A DNA stretch of 64,000 bases from assembly GCA_018242525.1 (NCBI GenBank), contig JAFEBS010000055.1, forward strand, positions 161,556-225,555, given 5' to 3'. The position numbers and the translations under genes were made by a program. Within the stretch, counting starts at the first letter, position 1, and every line of letters starts with the position of its first letter. The notes beneath the pieces were generated by a model. The model made no database searches and was not told where the DNA came from. It saw only the letters and a list, made by a program, of their open reading frames with translations. This document shows, one piece after another, positions 8,666 to 22,715 of this stretch. Source of the DNA: Planctomycetota bacterium. GTDB lineage: Bacteria; Planctomycetota; Planctomycetia; Planctomycetales; Planctomycetaceae.

Positions 8666-10279
8666 TCACCTTCCAATCTGGGCTGCGGGCAACAGTTGCT
8701 TCGCCGCGCGATCCTGAACTTCCTTGAGCAGGGCTCGCTGGCGCTGCGTGGCTCCCCCCGGCTGGTTCTGGATGGCCGAGCCGATCGCTGCGGGATTCAA
8801 ACCGCCCGTCAGTTGCAGTCCGTTGATTTCGGTCACGACCTTGTGCAGCTCCGTCTGCGCTTCCACATAAGCGACCTGGCTTTCAAAGTACGCTTGCTGA
8901 GCCAGCAGTACCGGCGAGAACCCGGTCTCGCCGGCCGAATAGAGTTGCGTCGCGAGTTTCAGATTCTCTTCCGTATTCGGCAGAATCGACTGTTGCAGAC
9001 GCTGCGTCTGCCGCAGACTCGTCTTGTAGCGCCGGAAGGAATCCGCGAGTTGATCGCGCAGAACCAGTCGCACACGCGAAACTTCAGCCACATCAGTCCG
9101 AACGTCGGCCGCCGCCTTGTCGATGTTGCCCTGGTTGCGATTGTAAACGGGCAATGGCAGGGCCACGAGGGTGCTGGCCGTCGTCGACTGCGTTGCCTTG
9201 TCGTATTCCACGACGGATTGCAGCGTGACGTTGGGAATGGCTTGTGCGATCGCCAGTCGATGCAGAGCCCGTCCGTGGTCCAGTTCGGATTCGGTGGATC
9301 TCAGTTGCGGACTGCGCGACAGCAACTCCTGCCAGCACGTCTCCAGGTCGAGAACCGGAACCTCACTCTTCAGGTCACCTGCAAGCGGAACCGGCTGCAT
9401 GGGTGACGTGCCGATGATGGTGGACAGTTGTTCCCAACCGGCGGCAAGTCGGTACTCGGCATCATCGAGATTCAACTGCACGGTTTCCAGTTGCACCCTG
9501 GCTTGCAGCACATCGGATCGCGTTCCCTGCTTGGCTTCAAACAACCGTTCGGCCACTCGCAAGTTTTCAGCGGCAATCTTCTCCAACCGCTGAGCCACCG
9601 CAATGGCTTCCTGGGCTCCCAGGACTTCGTAGTAGCGAATTCTCAAGTCATTGAGCACTCGCATGCACTGGGCTTCCCGATCCCACTCAACCCGTTTGAT
9701 CTCCTGGGACCAGGCATGTTGATCCAGGTGAAGTTTACGGGCCGTGACAAACTCCTGACTGAGGAAGACGCCGTTGGATTGCTTCACGGCAGGATTCGAC
9801 GCCGTGCCGTTCAAATAGCCAACTTGCGGATTCGGGTAGAGTCCCGCTTGCCGGTAACTACCCGCTTCCACTTCAATTCCAGCCTCGGCCTGCGCCAGAG
9901 TGGGATTGTTCTGAAGGGCCAGAGCTTCCAGTTCTGCCAGCGAAATCGCGGCGGATGCGGGCACGTCCGGCAAGGGCGACTCACCAGCAGTTCCTGGCGC
10001 GGGCGGAATGTTCGCGTCGGCAAGACTCTGAAGCTCGATGGGAAGTTCATCACTGCCAGCGACAAGTCGAACCGTGTCGGTGTGAGATGCAACCCCATGA
10101 TCAGCTTTGTCCTGTCGGCCCGAATCGGACGTCTCAGCCACCGTCTCAGGAGCCAGTGTCCTGTCCCGTGGCTTGATGGAGGACTGTCCTCCATAATTGG
10201 AGCGAGCGGACGTACATCCGACAGCCAATCCGGAAGCGGTCATTCCGAAGAGGATCAGCAGAGTCCAACGTCCACACAT
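8666..10279 (-). CDS. TolC-family outer-membrane efflux lipoprotein
   Basis: 537-residue outer-membrane channel of the TolC/OEP (CusC-like) family and the probable exit duct for the neighbouring RND pump. Start 10279 gives a lipoprotein signal with lipobox LAVGC (Cys22); the frame is open upstream to 10552 but that part has no signal and includes a repeat. After a ~100-residue low-complexity spacer come two OEP repeats: an NPTLAQAEAGIEVEAG helix near residue 125, and a second with the expected coiled alpha-barrel pattern (RLFEAKQGTRSDVLQARVQLE; YSAGETGFSPVLLAQQAYF). It is first in the - strand set TolC, His-rich protein, adaptor, pump. No strong ribosome-binding site is seen. Confidence 0.9.
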   Translation of the reverse strand: MCGRWTLLILFGMTASGLAVGCTSARSNYGGQSSIKPRDRTLAPETVAETSDSGRQDKADHGVASHTDTVRLVAGSDELPIELQSLADANIPPAPGTAGESPLPDVPASAAISLAELEALALQNNPTLAQAEAGIEVEAGSYRQAGLYPNPQVGYLNGTASNPAVKQSNGVFLSQEFVTARKLHLDQHAWSQEIKRVEWDREAQCMRVLNDLRIRYYEVLGAQEAIAVAQRLEKIAAENLRVAERLFEAKQGTRSDVLQARVQLETVQLNLDDAEYRLAAGWEQLSTIIGTSPMQPVPLAGDLKSEVPVLDLETCWQELLSRSPQLRSTESELDHGRALHRLAIAQAIPNVTLQSVVEYDKATQSTTASTLVALPLPVYNRNQGNIDKAAADVRTDVAEVSRVRLVLRDQLADSFRRYKTSLRQTQRLQQSILPNTEENLKLATQLYSAGETGFSPVLLAQQAYFESQVAYVEAQTELHKVVTEINGLQLTGGLNPAAIGSAIQNQPGGATQRQRALLKEVQDRAAKQLLPAAQIGR

Positions 10280-10430
10280 CGATTTCGTCAATTCTGCCAC
10301 GGGAGAAGGCGTGAACTGCGATGGCTCACGCAAATCGGTGGAGACGAGTGGCGGCAACATCTGTGCCACAATGTGTACGGACCGTCCTGGCAACATCGCG
10401 TCCCATTCAATTGATGGGTCTCCCCTGAGA

Positions 10431-10513
10431 GCCCGTGAAAAAAGGTGACTTACCCATGGGAGCGCTCGGAATTCGCGCCCCCGGAGAGGGACAGATACCT
10501 TTTTCCACGGGCC
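10431..10513. repeat. CTAG-type palindromic repeat, copy R1 (degenerate)
   Basis: Imperfect inverted repeat running from GCCCGTGAAAAAAGGTGACT to GAGAGGGACAGATACC and CCACGGGC. Its outer arms and the GGAGAGGG(T/A)CAGA motif match the copies at 28156-28260, 31829-31934 and 45042-45140, but it is shorter and lacks the CTAG ends. It lies in the 550-base gap between the TolC-like and rpoD genes. Apart from this repeat and the rpoD terminator, nothing else is recognised in that gap. Confidence 0.75.
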
Positions 10514-10768
10514 GCCAGGCCGACCCGGCCAACCATCGCTCAGTCCGTCCAAGTGTTATTCTCGGACTTAACGTCACCACGCGGACAGTCGGACTGCGAC
10601 ACCCTGCTGTTGTCCACACAATCGGCACAGATTGACAGAGCGTTGGCGGGCTGGCACAACTGAATCAGTGTTACTCAGGCGGATCAGTTTGCAGATGGAA
10701 ATCAACCAATTGGTTTTGCGATTCTTGTCATGAGGTACAGCGAGTGGAGGTGGCAGGATTTCGAGGTT

Positions 10769-10807
10769 GAAAACGCACACAGCGACGATCAGGGATCGTC
10801 GCTGTGT
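10769..10807 (-). terminator. Intrinsic terminator after rpoD
   Basis: Perfect 14-base-pair stem (10794-10807 with 10777-10790) with a 3-base loop, followed on the - strand by GTGCGTTTTC. It starts 24 bases after the rpoD stop codon. Confidence 0.8.
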
Positions 10808-10831
10808 GGGGAATCGCGATTTGTCGGCGGT

Positions 10832-12499
<1,668 letters not shown>

Positions 12500-12611
12500 C
12501 TGGAACTCCTCAGAAAACACATGGATCTGTTTTATTCGCGCAGCGCGTGATTGTCGACCAGCCCCACCTCAACTGCCGTCGGATCCCTCGCACGGTCAGC
12601 GTACGTTCAAC

Positions 12612-14594
12612 TCAACTTGTCTTTGCCGCCCTTTGACGATGAAACTGAGCTGCCTTGATCAGCAGTTCGCGAGTTTCGTCGGTCAATTTCCTGGTGTCAT
12701 GCGGCCGCTCGATGAGTGAAGTCTGTGAAGCCTGATGCAAATCCCGCGTACGACGCCACTTTAATTTGTCCAACACCAGCCGAATCAGCCCTTCCGGGTG
12801 ATCTGTTCCCCTTTGTGCGGCAGCGTCCTGCGCCAAACGGTTCGCGAAATCCCGCTCGCGTGCCTGCTCGTCCAACCACACGACCAAGCCCTTCATGTCC
12901 GGGCATTCCCAGCGAGACAGCACTCTGTCAAAACTGGGGGGCCAACCTTCGTCTGCCAGGTCAAAGCAGAGGGTCAGTAAATCTCGCAAAACCTCGTGCT
13001 TGATATCGTCCGTTCCGATCTCCCGTCGAACTACGTCAATCATATCTGGTGAAGTAAAGAGGAGCTGGATCAATTCAGACTCCAACTGATCGTCTTTGGA
13101 TTGAGTTTGCTGGAGTGAAAGGATGGACCGTTTTCGCGCGTTACGTGCAGCTTCTCCGGATGGGTCGGTTGCGGGAACTTTCCGCTCCGCAGGTCGACTT
13201 GCAGGAGATTTCCGTTGACCTCGCAATTCCGATAACCGTTTGCGCACTTCCTCTTCCGGCAACCGGAGTCTTAGTGGCAACTGGCTAATGAGCAGCCTTT
13301 CCTTATTCGTTCCCATCACTCCAGGGGACACAACCAACAACTCCAGCATTCCGTCCAGCACCCGCTGTCGGGCGTCCAATGTTTCGACGCCGTGGCGCTT
13401 GATCAACAGTCGTAATTCGTACTCCCCCACGTCCGGCGCAGCCTCGATTAACTGTTCCATCGCTACGGTCCCGCGCTGGGCCAGGAACTCATCCGGGTCC
13501 AGATCGTCCGGCAGTGTTAGAATTCGCAAATCCACGTCCTGAGCCAGAAACTTCATCAATGCCCGCTCGGAAGCGTCCTGGCCGGGGCCATCGCCGTCAT
13601 AAACCAGCACCACTTTTCGAGCCAGACGCTTCAACAGTGTCACATGCAGATCCGTCAGTGCCGTTCCCAGCGTGGCCACCACATTCATCAATCCGGCCTG
13701 ATGAGCCTTGATGCAATCGGTGTACCCTTCTGTCACCAGCACCGTCCCGGTCTTCTTGATCGCCTCACGCGCCCAGTTCAATCCATAACACAGCCGACTC
13801 TTGTGGAAGACCGGGCTGTCATCACTATTCAAATACTTTGGAGCATCTTTCCACGAGTGGTCCGGAAGGATGCGTCCCCCAAAACCAACCGTGTGGCCAC
13901 GCTCGTCGTGAATTGGAAACAAGACCCGATCAACGAACTTGTCCACACAACCGCTACCGTCGGTTCGCTCCTTGATCAACCGGGCCCTCAGCAGCAAATC
14001 CGTTTCAAATTTTCCCCGCGCCCGTCGCAGCAGCCATTCACGATCGTCCGGGGAGTACCCAATCTTACAACGTGAAATGGTCGCCTGTGTAAAACCACGC
14101 TCTTTCAAATACTGTCGCGCACGTTCTCCAGCGGCCGAAGTGAGCAGGCAGTTGTGAAACTCGTCCTGCGCCCAGGCCAGAACATCATACAATCGGGGCT
14201 TTTCGGGCGATTCTGCCGGTCCGCGCCGCATCTTCGTCGGTAATTCCAAATGAGCCCGCCGCGCCAGGAATTCCAGAGCCTCCGGGAAACTCATGGCGTC
14301 ATGCTTCATCACGAACGAGTAACAGTCGCCCCCTTCACTGCAAACCCAGCATTTGTACGACTGACGTTCCGGATTGACCGTAAATGACGGATTGTGATCC
14401 TGGTGGAAGGGGCACAATCCCTTATAAACCCGGCCTCCCTGCTGTGGCTGCAGGGCAATGGTCTCGCCAATCAGTTGAACAATGTCCGTGCGCGAGCGGA
14501 CCAGTTCTTTGAACTCTTCCGATGACTGTCCTTCCACAACCTGCCCCTCGCCACCGATCGAAATCCGTTCCAAAGAAATCACGATCCCAGACAT
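12612..14594 (-). CDS. dnaG: DNA primase DnaG
   Basis: 661-residue primase that makes RNA primers for replication. The N-terminal zinc finger is CPFH ... CWVC (about residues 65-86). The catalytic core follows, with the TOPRIM motifs VTEGYTD and LVYDGDGPGQDAS and the DPDEFL segment. A variable C-terminal helicase-binding region ends the protein. Start 14594 (MSGIVISLERISIG) is preceded by GCAGG 6 bases away. The open frame continues to 14756 without family similarity. rpoD follows. No rpsU was found upstream, unlike in enteric bacteria. The C-terminal half is long and contains a Lys/Arg/Ser-rich linker around residues 455-490. Confidence 0.96.
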   Translation of the reverse strand: MSGIVISLERISIGGEGQVVEGQSSEEFKELVRSRTDIVQLIGETIALQPQQGGRVYKGLCPFHQDHNPSFTVNPERQSYKCWVCSEGGDCYSFVMKHDAMSFPEALEFLARRAHLELPTKMRRGPAESPEKPRLYDVLAWAQDEFHNCLLTSAAGERARQYLKERGFTQATISRCKIGYSPDDREWLLRRARGKFETDLLLRARLIKERTDGSGCVDKFVDRVLFPIHDERGHTVGFGGRILPDHSWKDAPKYLNSDDSPVFHKSRLCYGLNWAREAIKKTGTVLVTEGYTDCIKAHQAGLMNVVATLGTALTDLHVTLLKRLARKVVLVYDGDGPGQDASERALMKFLAQDVDLRILTLPDDLDPDEFLAQRGTVAMEQLIEAAPDVGEYELRLLIKRHGVETLDARQRVLDGMLELLVVSPGVMGTNKERLLISQLPLRLRLPEEEVRKRLSELRGQRKSPASRPAERKVPATDPSGEAARNARKRSILSLQQTQSKDDQLESELIQLLFTSPDMIDVVRREIGTDDIKHEVLRDLLTLCFDLADEGWPPSFDRVLSRWECPDMKGLVVWLDEQARERDFANRLAQDAAAQRGTDHPEGLIRLVLDKLKWRRTRDLHQASQTSLIERPHDTRKLTDETRELLIKAAQFHRQRAAKTS

Positions 14595-15139
14595 TGAATA
14601 CCTGCGGTGGTCCCCTGCTGGGAACCCTCGACAAACGCGGCGCGAACCTTGATCCACAACCGACGCTGGAGAACTGAAACACCGCAAACCGACGATTTCG
14701 TGCGGGGGGTTGACTTTTGTTGCCCCGAGAAACCGATTCGTTGGAAAATCTGCCACAACCCATCAGATTCTATCCAACCAGCCCCCATCGTCAAGCCGCC
14801 GCCGATTCCGTTCAACCGCAAATCCCGGGAACGGTTCACGGCCTATTCTGTAGAACTTTTTTGGAATTCCCCAAAACGACAATTTCCCTGCCAATTCCAC
14901 GGTATTGGACAGTTCCGGACCGATCCGCCGCACCTGCTCCACCGTGAAGAAACCGTGAACTGGACAGTTGGTTTATGCGATTTCAGGTCGGTTCCCTGAT
15001 CAGACCACGACGCCCGCCGTGCCCGATTCCAACCGGCCCGCCGGACCCGGCTTTTCTGCGATGGCTCGATTCCGGTGCGCGCAAACGAAAGCCGGAAGGT
15101 GGGATCCCGTTTGCTGGCCAACGCCCAATCCGGCGATCC
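14595..15139. other. Intergenic region upstream of dnaG
   Basis: About 545 bases between the metY terminator and dnaG. No convincing gene, tRNA or ribosomal-protein gene (such as rpsU) was found. It should hold the dnaG-rpoD promoter on the - strand, but no -35/-10 pair stands out. Confidence 0.5.
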
Positions 15140-15188
15140 CAGAAAGACCAACGGCCGTGGTTTGCCGTACGCAAACCACAGCCGTTGG
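15140..15188 (-). terminator. Intrinsic terminator after metY
   Basis: Long hairpin with arms 15148-15166 and 15170-15188, nearly perfect, and a short loop containing GTAC. On the - strand it is followed by TCTTTCT. It begins ~24 bases after the metY stop. Confidence 0.85.
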
Positions 15189-15211
15189 AAATCGCTTCGC
15201 CCATCCGTGTC

Positions 15212-16537
<1,326 letters not shown>

Positions 16538-17469
16538 TTAGAGCGGTCAGGTACGTTGCGGATGGGCCGGTCCCGGATCCGCAGTGATCAGACAATTTGG
16601 ACGACTGCGTCCAGTCGGTCGCCGCACCGATTCCACACAGGAAATGGTGCGAAGAGTGCCAGCCTTGGCGGGACTGGCGAATTGGGCCTAGAATCGTAAG
16701 AGTTGCGACTTCGAAACGCAATTCGCCCCCGGCCGATCCGACGAAGGAAGATTCTCCTGGATGTCATCCCCCGCTGAACCACTACCGCTGCCACCGCCGA
16801 AATCACGCAATTTGCTCTGGAGATCCGTCCAATTCGTCCTGCAAAACCTGTTTTGCTTCTGGCTGCAATACCGGTCTCGGGGATACCAGAGACTGGATGA
16901 CGCCGAAGGGGGACTGGTTCTGGCAAACCATCAAAGCTTCCTGGATCCGCTGCTGATCGGGTTGCCGTTGCACCGCCCGATCAGCTTTCTGGCTCGCGAT
17001 TCGCTGTTTCGGGTCCCGGTGATTGGCTGGATCCTGAAGAATACGTACGTGATGCCCATCAACCGCGAAGCGGCCAGCACCGCCAGCCTGCGGGAAACCA
17101 TTCGCCGCATGCAGCACGGCTATCTGGTGGGGGTCTTCCCCGAGGGCACCCGGACGGAAACAGGTGCCGTTGGGGAATTCAAACCAGGTTTCGTAGCGAT
17201 CGTCCGCCGGGGAAAACTTCCCATTTATCCCGTGGGAATCGCGGGCGGGATCCAGGCCCTGGGTCGCAACAGTTGGTTTCTGAAGCCAGCCCGCGTGCGC
17301 GTCGTTGTCGGCGAACCGATTACGGTGCAGGAACTGGAACAGTTTTCGAGCCGGGATCAGGACCAGGCGTTGATCGAGTTCGTCCGGAATCGGATTATCG
17401 CGTGCCACGAAGAGGCTGAAGCATGGCGACTGGGTCAGGAACCCGCCCTCGAAAGAAATGCCGTCCCGT

Positions 17470-18921
<1,452 letters not shown>

Positions 18922-19267
18922 GACAATCACAACAGAGGATCCGTCGACGCGTATGTCGGCAGATCATTCAAGCACGACACCGCGGTAATTCCGAGTGACA
19001 ATCGAGTTTCGAGGGCTGGTCTTCGAGCCGCGATCCAGAATCCAGCCGTCAAACTCGTTCCATCCGCTACAACACCGCGCCGTTGGTGACTTTTCGACTG
19101 CGGAATTCCTGATTTCCCCGTCGTTCACCACGGGCGCAACTACGTTTATTGATCACGTCACAAGCAACTGCGATTTACCATCACATCTTTTTGTGGTTGC
19201 TTCGATTTTCCATCTGCGGGCCGCAACATTTTACGTAGAAGTCTTCGTCTCCAAGGAGGAACAGAAG
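18922..19267. other. Intergenic region, cls to small ORF
   Basis: 346 bases between divergent genes, more AT-rich than its surroundings toward the right end. It must hold the cls promoter (-) and the promoter for the small ORF (+). No other feature is recognised. An open frame from 18995 continues into the small ORF, but its first part looks non-coding. Confidence 0.4.
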
Positions 19268-19426
19268 ATGCGCGACGTTGTTGTCGAAAAGGCCAGTCCG
19301 TTTGCCTTCCTGATCATTGTCATGTGGTACATCGACGGTCCCCGGACCCTGGTCAGTGGCATCCTGCATGACGTCTTTCTGAACTTCAGCGTGTCATTCG
19401 GATTGATGAGCGACTTCTTTGGTTAG
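19268..19426 (+). CDS. Small hydrophobic protein, 52 residues
   Basis: No family recognised. AAGGAGGA, the best Shine-Dalgarno sequence in this region, lies 7 bases before the ATG. The product has a short charged N-terminus (MRDVVVEK), a hydrophobic stretch (FAFLIIVMWYI) and a second moderately hydrophobic half ending in LMSDFFG. It could be a single-pass membrane peptide. It is flanked by the divergent cls gene and a region with gene remnants. The strong ribosome-binding site is the main argument for expression. Confidence 0.55.
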   Translation: MRDVVVEKASPFAFLIIVMWYIDGPRTLVSGILHDVFLNFSVSFGLMSDFFG

Positions 19427-19519
19427 AGAAACCCGGCACGCACTTCATTCTCTGCCAAATCGCCAACGACAGTCGATTCAGAAATCGGCTTTCTTCACGC
19501 GGAGCGACAAAGGCGACTT

Positions 19520-19782
19520 GAATTGTCACATTGTTGCTGGGGGACAATGGTTCGGGCAAAACGACCATCCTGCGGCTGAAACAAAGCATTCACGGACTGG
19601 ATGCTGACGACCCCTTCGTCGAGCAATTCCTGCGGGGGAGCCCATTGGGCCACTTCGGCCTTTGGCCGGTTGCCTGGACGTTTCGTCGCCGTATGCAAAC
19701 TGCCTGCGGTCATTTCATCGCCTCTACCGGAAATCCCGCAAGAATGCCGCTGACGTTTATGACGACATTGCCAGATTTCTAA
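19520..19782 (+). pseudogene. Possible remnant of a P-loop ATPase gene
   Basis: A short frame contains LLLGDNGSGKTTILRL, an excellent Walker A motif with the leading hydrophobic strand seen in ABC/SMC/AAA-type ATPases. It stops after ~80 residues with no Walker B. The sequence before it is not in the same frame as any ATPase N-terminus. After ~40 residues the sequence no longer looks like a P-loop protein. This fits a decayed gene fragment; chance similarity cannot be excluded. The rest of 19427-19923 shows no gene. Confidence 0.3.
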
Positions 19783-19852
19783 ACACGACTTCGCCGGGCT
19801 GAAGAATCCGCCAGTTCTTCGGTGGAATGTTTCCCGTCAAAGAACGAACCGA

Positions 19853-19871
19853 CCCCGTCGGACGGACGGGG
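19853..19871 (-). terminator. Possible terminator after the Flp pilin gene
   Basis: CCCCGTC/GACGGGG hairpin with a 5-base loop, followed on the - strand by TCGGTTCGTTCTTTG. It lies ~53 bases after the pilin stop codon. The weak T run lowers confidence. Confidence 0.45.
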
Positions 19872-19923
19872 GCGGCTCAAATGTCGTGTCTGCGCCGGTG
19901 AAGCACCTGGCGACAATTTCAGA

Positions 19924-20100
19924 CTAGAGGTTCAAAGCGTTGTTGGCCGAGCCGAACTTGGCATTGGCGCTCTGGCCGATGCTCTGCACGGCACCGATGC
20001 AGACGATGACAATCAAGGCCAGCATGATCGCGTATTCGACTGCGGTTGGACCATCTTCAGACACCAGGAAATTCTTCACACTCGTCACGAACTTGCTCAT
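19924..20100 (-). CDS. Flp-family type IVb pilin
   Basis: 58-residue Flp pilin, the major subunit of Tad pili. A short charged leader (MSKFVTSVKNFLVSEDG) is followed by PTAVEYAIMLALIVIVCIGA. This has the expected Glu five residues after the prepilin peptidase cleavage site and a hydrophobic helix. The C-terminus is small and polar. Start 20100 has AAAGG 8 bases upstream; the open frame upstream to 20274 is not pilin-like. No Tad assembly gene is nearby, so the machinery must be encoded elsewhere. Confidence 0.9.
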   Translation of the reverse strand: MSKFVTSVKNFLVSEDGPTAVEYAIMLALIVIVCIGAVQSIGQSANAKFGSANNALNL

Positions 20101-20270
20101 TGGATCGACCTTTCTGGACTGTTGTAAAAAATCCCGACCGCACGTCAGGCCACGGTGGGCCGTGTTCACGTTCGGGGTTGCACCTGCTGGTCGGGGCTGA
20201 ATTCCCCATAACCAGAACCTAGGCCAGAATTGGATCGAGGCAAGAAAAAACTTGGCCTGTCCTCGCAGAT

Positions 20271-21062
20271 TCACGTCTGCGGTGCCAGATCGACTTCCGG
20301 AATCAATGCAGCCCCGGTCGCCGGGGCCGCCTCGGCGGAAGGAGGCAGCACATAGATTTCGCCAAATTCGGAAACCTGGTCGGCCCGAAAACCGTGGTGG
20401 CGCAGCAACTCTAACACGGCCAGGAAGATACCGATGATCTTGCTGCGCAGATTCGTCCCCTCGAAGAACTCCGAAAAGGGGATTTTCCCCACTTCGCGAA
20501 CGCGGGCGCCGATTCGATCAATGTAGGTTGAAATCGGAGTATCGTCGTAACGGATGCTCGACGTTTCCTCGACAAATTTCTTCTGCAGCACCCGGGACAA
20601 GGCGCTGACCAGATCCCACAACTCCACTTCTTTGATCGAATCTTCCGAATGATCCTTGCCGACACTGGGGCGATCGTCCGTCAGACGGGGATACCGTTCC
20701 TGCCAGTCAGCAGCCCGCTGTTCCATCGCGAGCGCGGCGTCTTTGTACCTCTTGTATTCAATCAATTGCTGGATCAGTTCACTCGACGGATCGTCGGTGA
20801 GCGGTGTTTCCTCAGGGAGTTCCTCATCAGCCCTCGGCAGAACCTGCCGACTTTTGATTTCCACCAGGGTGCTGGCCATGACGACGAAGTCGCCGACCAG
20901 ATCCAGATCGAGGAATTCCAGGACTTCCAGGAATTGTAGAAACTGATGCGTGATCCGGGAAATCGGCAGTTCGCTGACGTCAACTTCGTTTCGCCGAACG
21001 AGATACAGCAGTAAATCGAGCGGACCCGAAAAGAGATCGAGTTGTACGCGGTAATCGGCCAT
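20271..21062 (-). CDS. scpA: Segregation and condensation protein A
   Basis: 263-residue kleisin subunit of the SMC-ScpAB condensin complex. The N-terminus MADYRVQLDLFSGPLDLLLYLV is the hallmark of ScpA, followed by the helical block EVDVSELPISRITHQFL and VGDFVVMASTLVEIKSRQVLP. The middle is charged and variable. The C-terminal winged-helix segment (FLAVLELLRHHGFRADQVSEFGEIYVL) that binds the SMC head is present. Start 21062 matches the family; the frame is open to 21200 without similarity. No scpB is in the window. Confidence 0.95.
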   Translation of the reverse strand: MADYRVQLDLFSGPLDLLLYLVRRNEVDVSELPISRITHQFLQFLEVLEFLDLDLVGDFVVMASTLVEIKSRQVLPRADEELPEETPLTDDPSSELIQQLIEYKRYKDAALAMEQRAADWQERYPRLTDDRPSVGKDHSEDSIKEVELWDLVSALSRVLQKKFVEETSSIRYDDTPISTYIDRIGARVREVGKIPFSEFFEGTNLRSKIIGIFLAVLELLRHHGFRADQVSEFGEIYVLPPSAEAAPATGAALIPEVDLAPQT

Positions 21063-21345
21063 GGAGCGTTGTTTTCGGATCTCAGTGCGGCGATTGGATA
21101 TCCCGGGCGGAAACCATAGTGTGCCCTGATCAATCCTCCTTATCGTCACAATCCGATCCGCCGAATCAGTCCCGGATGTCGACTGGGGACTGGGAGGCAT
21201 GGGAATCCTGAGAATTCTGGGACGGCCGAATCCGGCTGATGCTCATTTGGCTTTCTGATCCACAATGCCCTGGCCCTGATTCACTTCGGAAAAATGAGCG
21301 TCCGGAAGCCTGTCCCGCGGGGGTTCGGCCGAATATCATCGGGGG

Positions 21346-22107
21346 ATGATCGCTCAATTTGCACTGATGTTGATAATTGGAATGAGCCTGATGTGGGCGT
21401 TGATGCCCCGTGCGCGGGTCACGTCCGGGTTTTTCCGAATTCAGATGATGATCGCGATGGCGTTGGGAGTCCTCGCCATCCTGACGTTGGGACAGCTGAC
21501 ATCCGCCTCCGGAGAACTTGTGGCGGACGAGTGGATCCTTGCGGCACGCGTGGCCGCGGGCGTAGCCGCGCTGACTGGTTATGTGGGCTCGGTGCTGTGG
21601 ATGCTTGACCGACGTTCAGCAGGAACGGCCTGTGGATTCGTCATCCTGAGTGCATCACTGGGAAGTCTGATCCTGTCGATGGGTGGACTGGGGTCGGGCG
21701 GGCTGCTGTTGGTGTCGCACATTTCGACGTCTGCCGTGCTGGGCGGAGCGGTCACGGGTATGCTACTGGGGCACTGGTACTTGACGGCACCGACAATGTC
21801 GATCGATCCATTGAAGCGGCTAAGTTTGTTATTCGGGATGGCCGTCGTGGTCCGACTGATTGTCTCGCTGGCCGGCTGGATGCTCGCCGGACAATCCCTG
21901 ACGGACGGTACCCTGTGGACCTGGTTTGCCTTGCGCTGGCTGGCCGGCATCATCGGTCCGCTGGTGATCGCAGTGATGGCCCTGCAGATCCTGCGGTATC
22001 GAAACACCCAGGCCGCCACCGGGGTCCTGTTTGCAGGGGTGATACTGACATTTATCGGAGAAATGTCTGCGGCATTGCTGTACTACGAACTGCACGTTCC
22101 CTTGTAA
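21346..22107 (+). CDS. Polytopic membrane protein of unknown function
   Basis: 253 residues with about seven hydrophobic helices (e.g. FALMLIIGMSLMWALM; MMIAMALGVLAILTLG; VVVRLIVSLAGWMLAG; FAGVILTFIGEMSAALLYY). A conserved-looking segment SHISTSAVLGG...GHWYLTAP lies in the middle, with His residues inside membrane helices. This recalls redox or heme-related membrane proteins, but I do not recognise a family. Its stop is 54 bases before a zinc-ribbon membrane protein, so the two may be co-transcribed. The start is uncertain, because GGGGG lies directly against the ATG. Confidence 0.75.
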   Translation: MIAQFALMLIIGMSLMWALMPRARVTSGFFRIQMMIAMALGVLAILTLGQLTSASGELVADEWILAARVAAGVAALTGYVGSVLWMLDRRSAGTACGFVILSASLGSLILSMGGLGSGGLLLVSHISTSAVLGGAVTGMLLGHWYLTAPTMSIDPLKRLSLLFGMAVVVRLIVSLAGWMLAGQSLTDGTLWTWFALRWLAGIIGPLVIAVMALQILRYRNTQAATGVLFAGVILTFIGEMSAALLYYELHVPL

Positions 22108-22161
22108 TGACCGCAACCTGCGCTGCCTGCCTTTACCACTACTCACGGTTTACGTTCTGCC

Positions 22162-22641
22162 ATGCAAATCTCGTTTGACTGCCCCAAGTGTCTGAAGTCA
22201 GCGCAATGCGAAGTCACAGAGTCCAGCCACGCGATCCAGTGCCCGGAATGCAATTGGAATCGTCCGCTCGCCGAGGGGGACCTGCAAGATCAGGTTCCGT
22301 GTCACTGCCTGGCCTGCGGATGCACCGACCTGTGGCGACAAAAGGATTTTTCACAGCGGCTTGGCGTGTCGATTGTCGCCTTGGGGATCCTGCTCAGTAC
22401 GATCGCGATGGCATACATGCAGCCAGAATTGTCGCTGGGGATCCTGATGGTCTTCGCCCTGGCGGACATGGTACTGTACGTGGTGATGCGCGATTGCCTG
22501 GTCTGCTATCGGTGTCACGCACGATACCGACGGATTCCGAACCTGGGACAGGTGGGTACGTTCGACCTGGAGGTCAACGAGCGGTATCGTCAGGAGGCAA
22601 TTCGATTGAAGCAGACGCAACAATCTGCGGGCTCGCGGTAA
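22162..22641 (+). CDS. Zinc-ribbon membrane protein, unknown function
   Basis: 159 residues. The N-terminus carries a zinc ribbon (CPKC ... CPEC, residues 7-10 and 27-30), then a second pair CLACGC. Two TM helices follow (VSIVALGILLSTIAMAYM; LGILMVFALADMVLYVV), and a last CLVCYRCHARYR lies just after the membrane. The Cys pattern suggests a structural zinc site. No catalytic motif is visible. It lies between the membrane protein at 21346-22107 and the FAD/Fe-S oxidoreductase. Confidence 0.8.
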   Translation: MQISFDCPKCLKSAQCEVTESSHAIQCPECNWNRPLAEGDLQDQVPCHCLACGCTDLWRQKDFSQRLGVSIVALGILLSTIAMAYMQPELSLGILMVFALADMVLYVVMRDCLVCYRCHARYRRIPNLGQVGTFDLEVNERYRQEAIRLKQTQQSAGSR

Positions 22642-22715
22642 AGGCCGGTTCCGGTGCGATCGCGGGTGGCTGCACCCGAGCCAGGTCACAGTTTCATTTC
22701 GTAAATTGAATTCCC

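Noticed and set aside
8018-9406. Open frame of 462 codons opposite the TolC-like and His-rich genes
   Set aside because: Crosses two genes and a gap on the other strand, with no domain; antisense shadow.
14595-15139. rpsU gene upstream of dnaG
   Set aside because: Expected from the classical operon, but no S21-like sequence is present on either strand.
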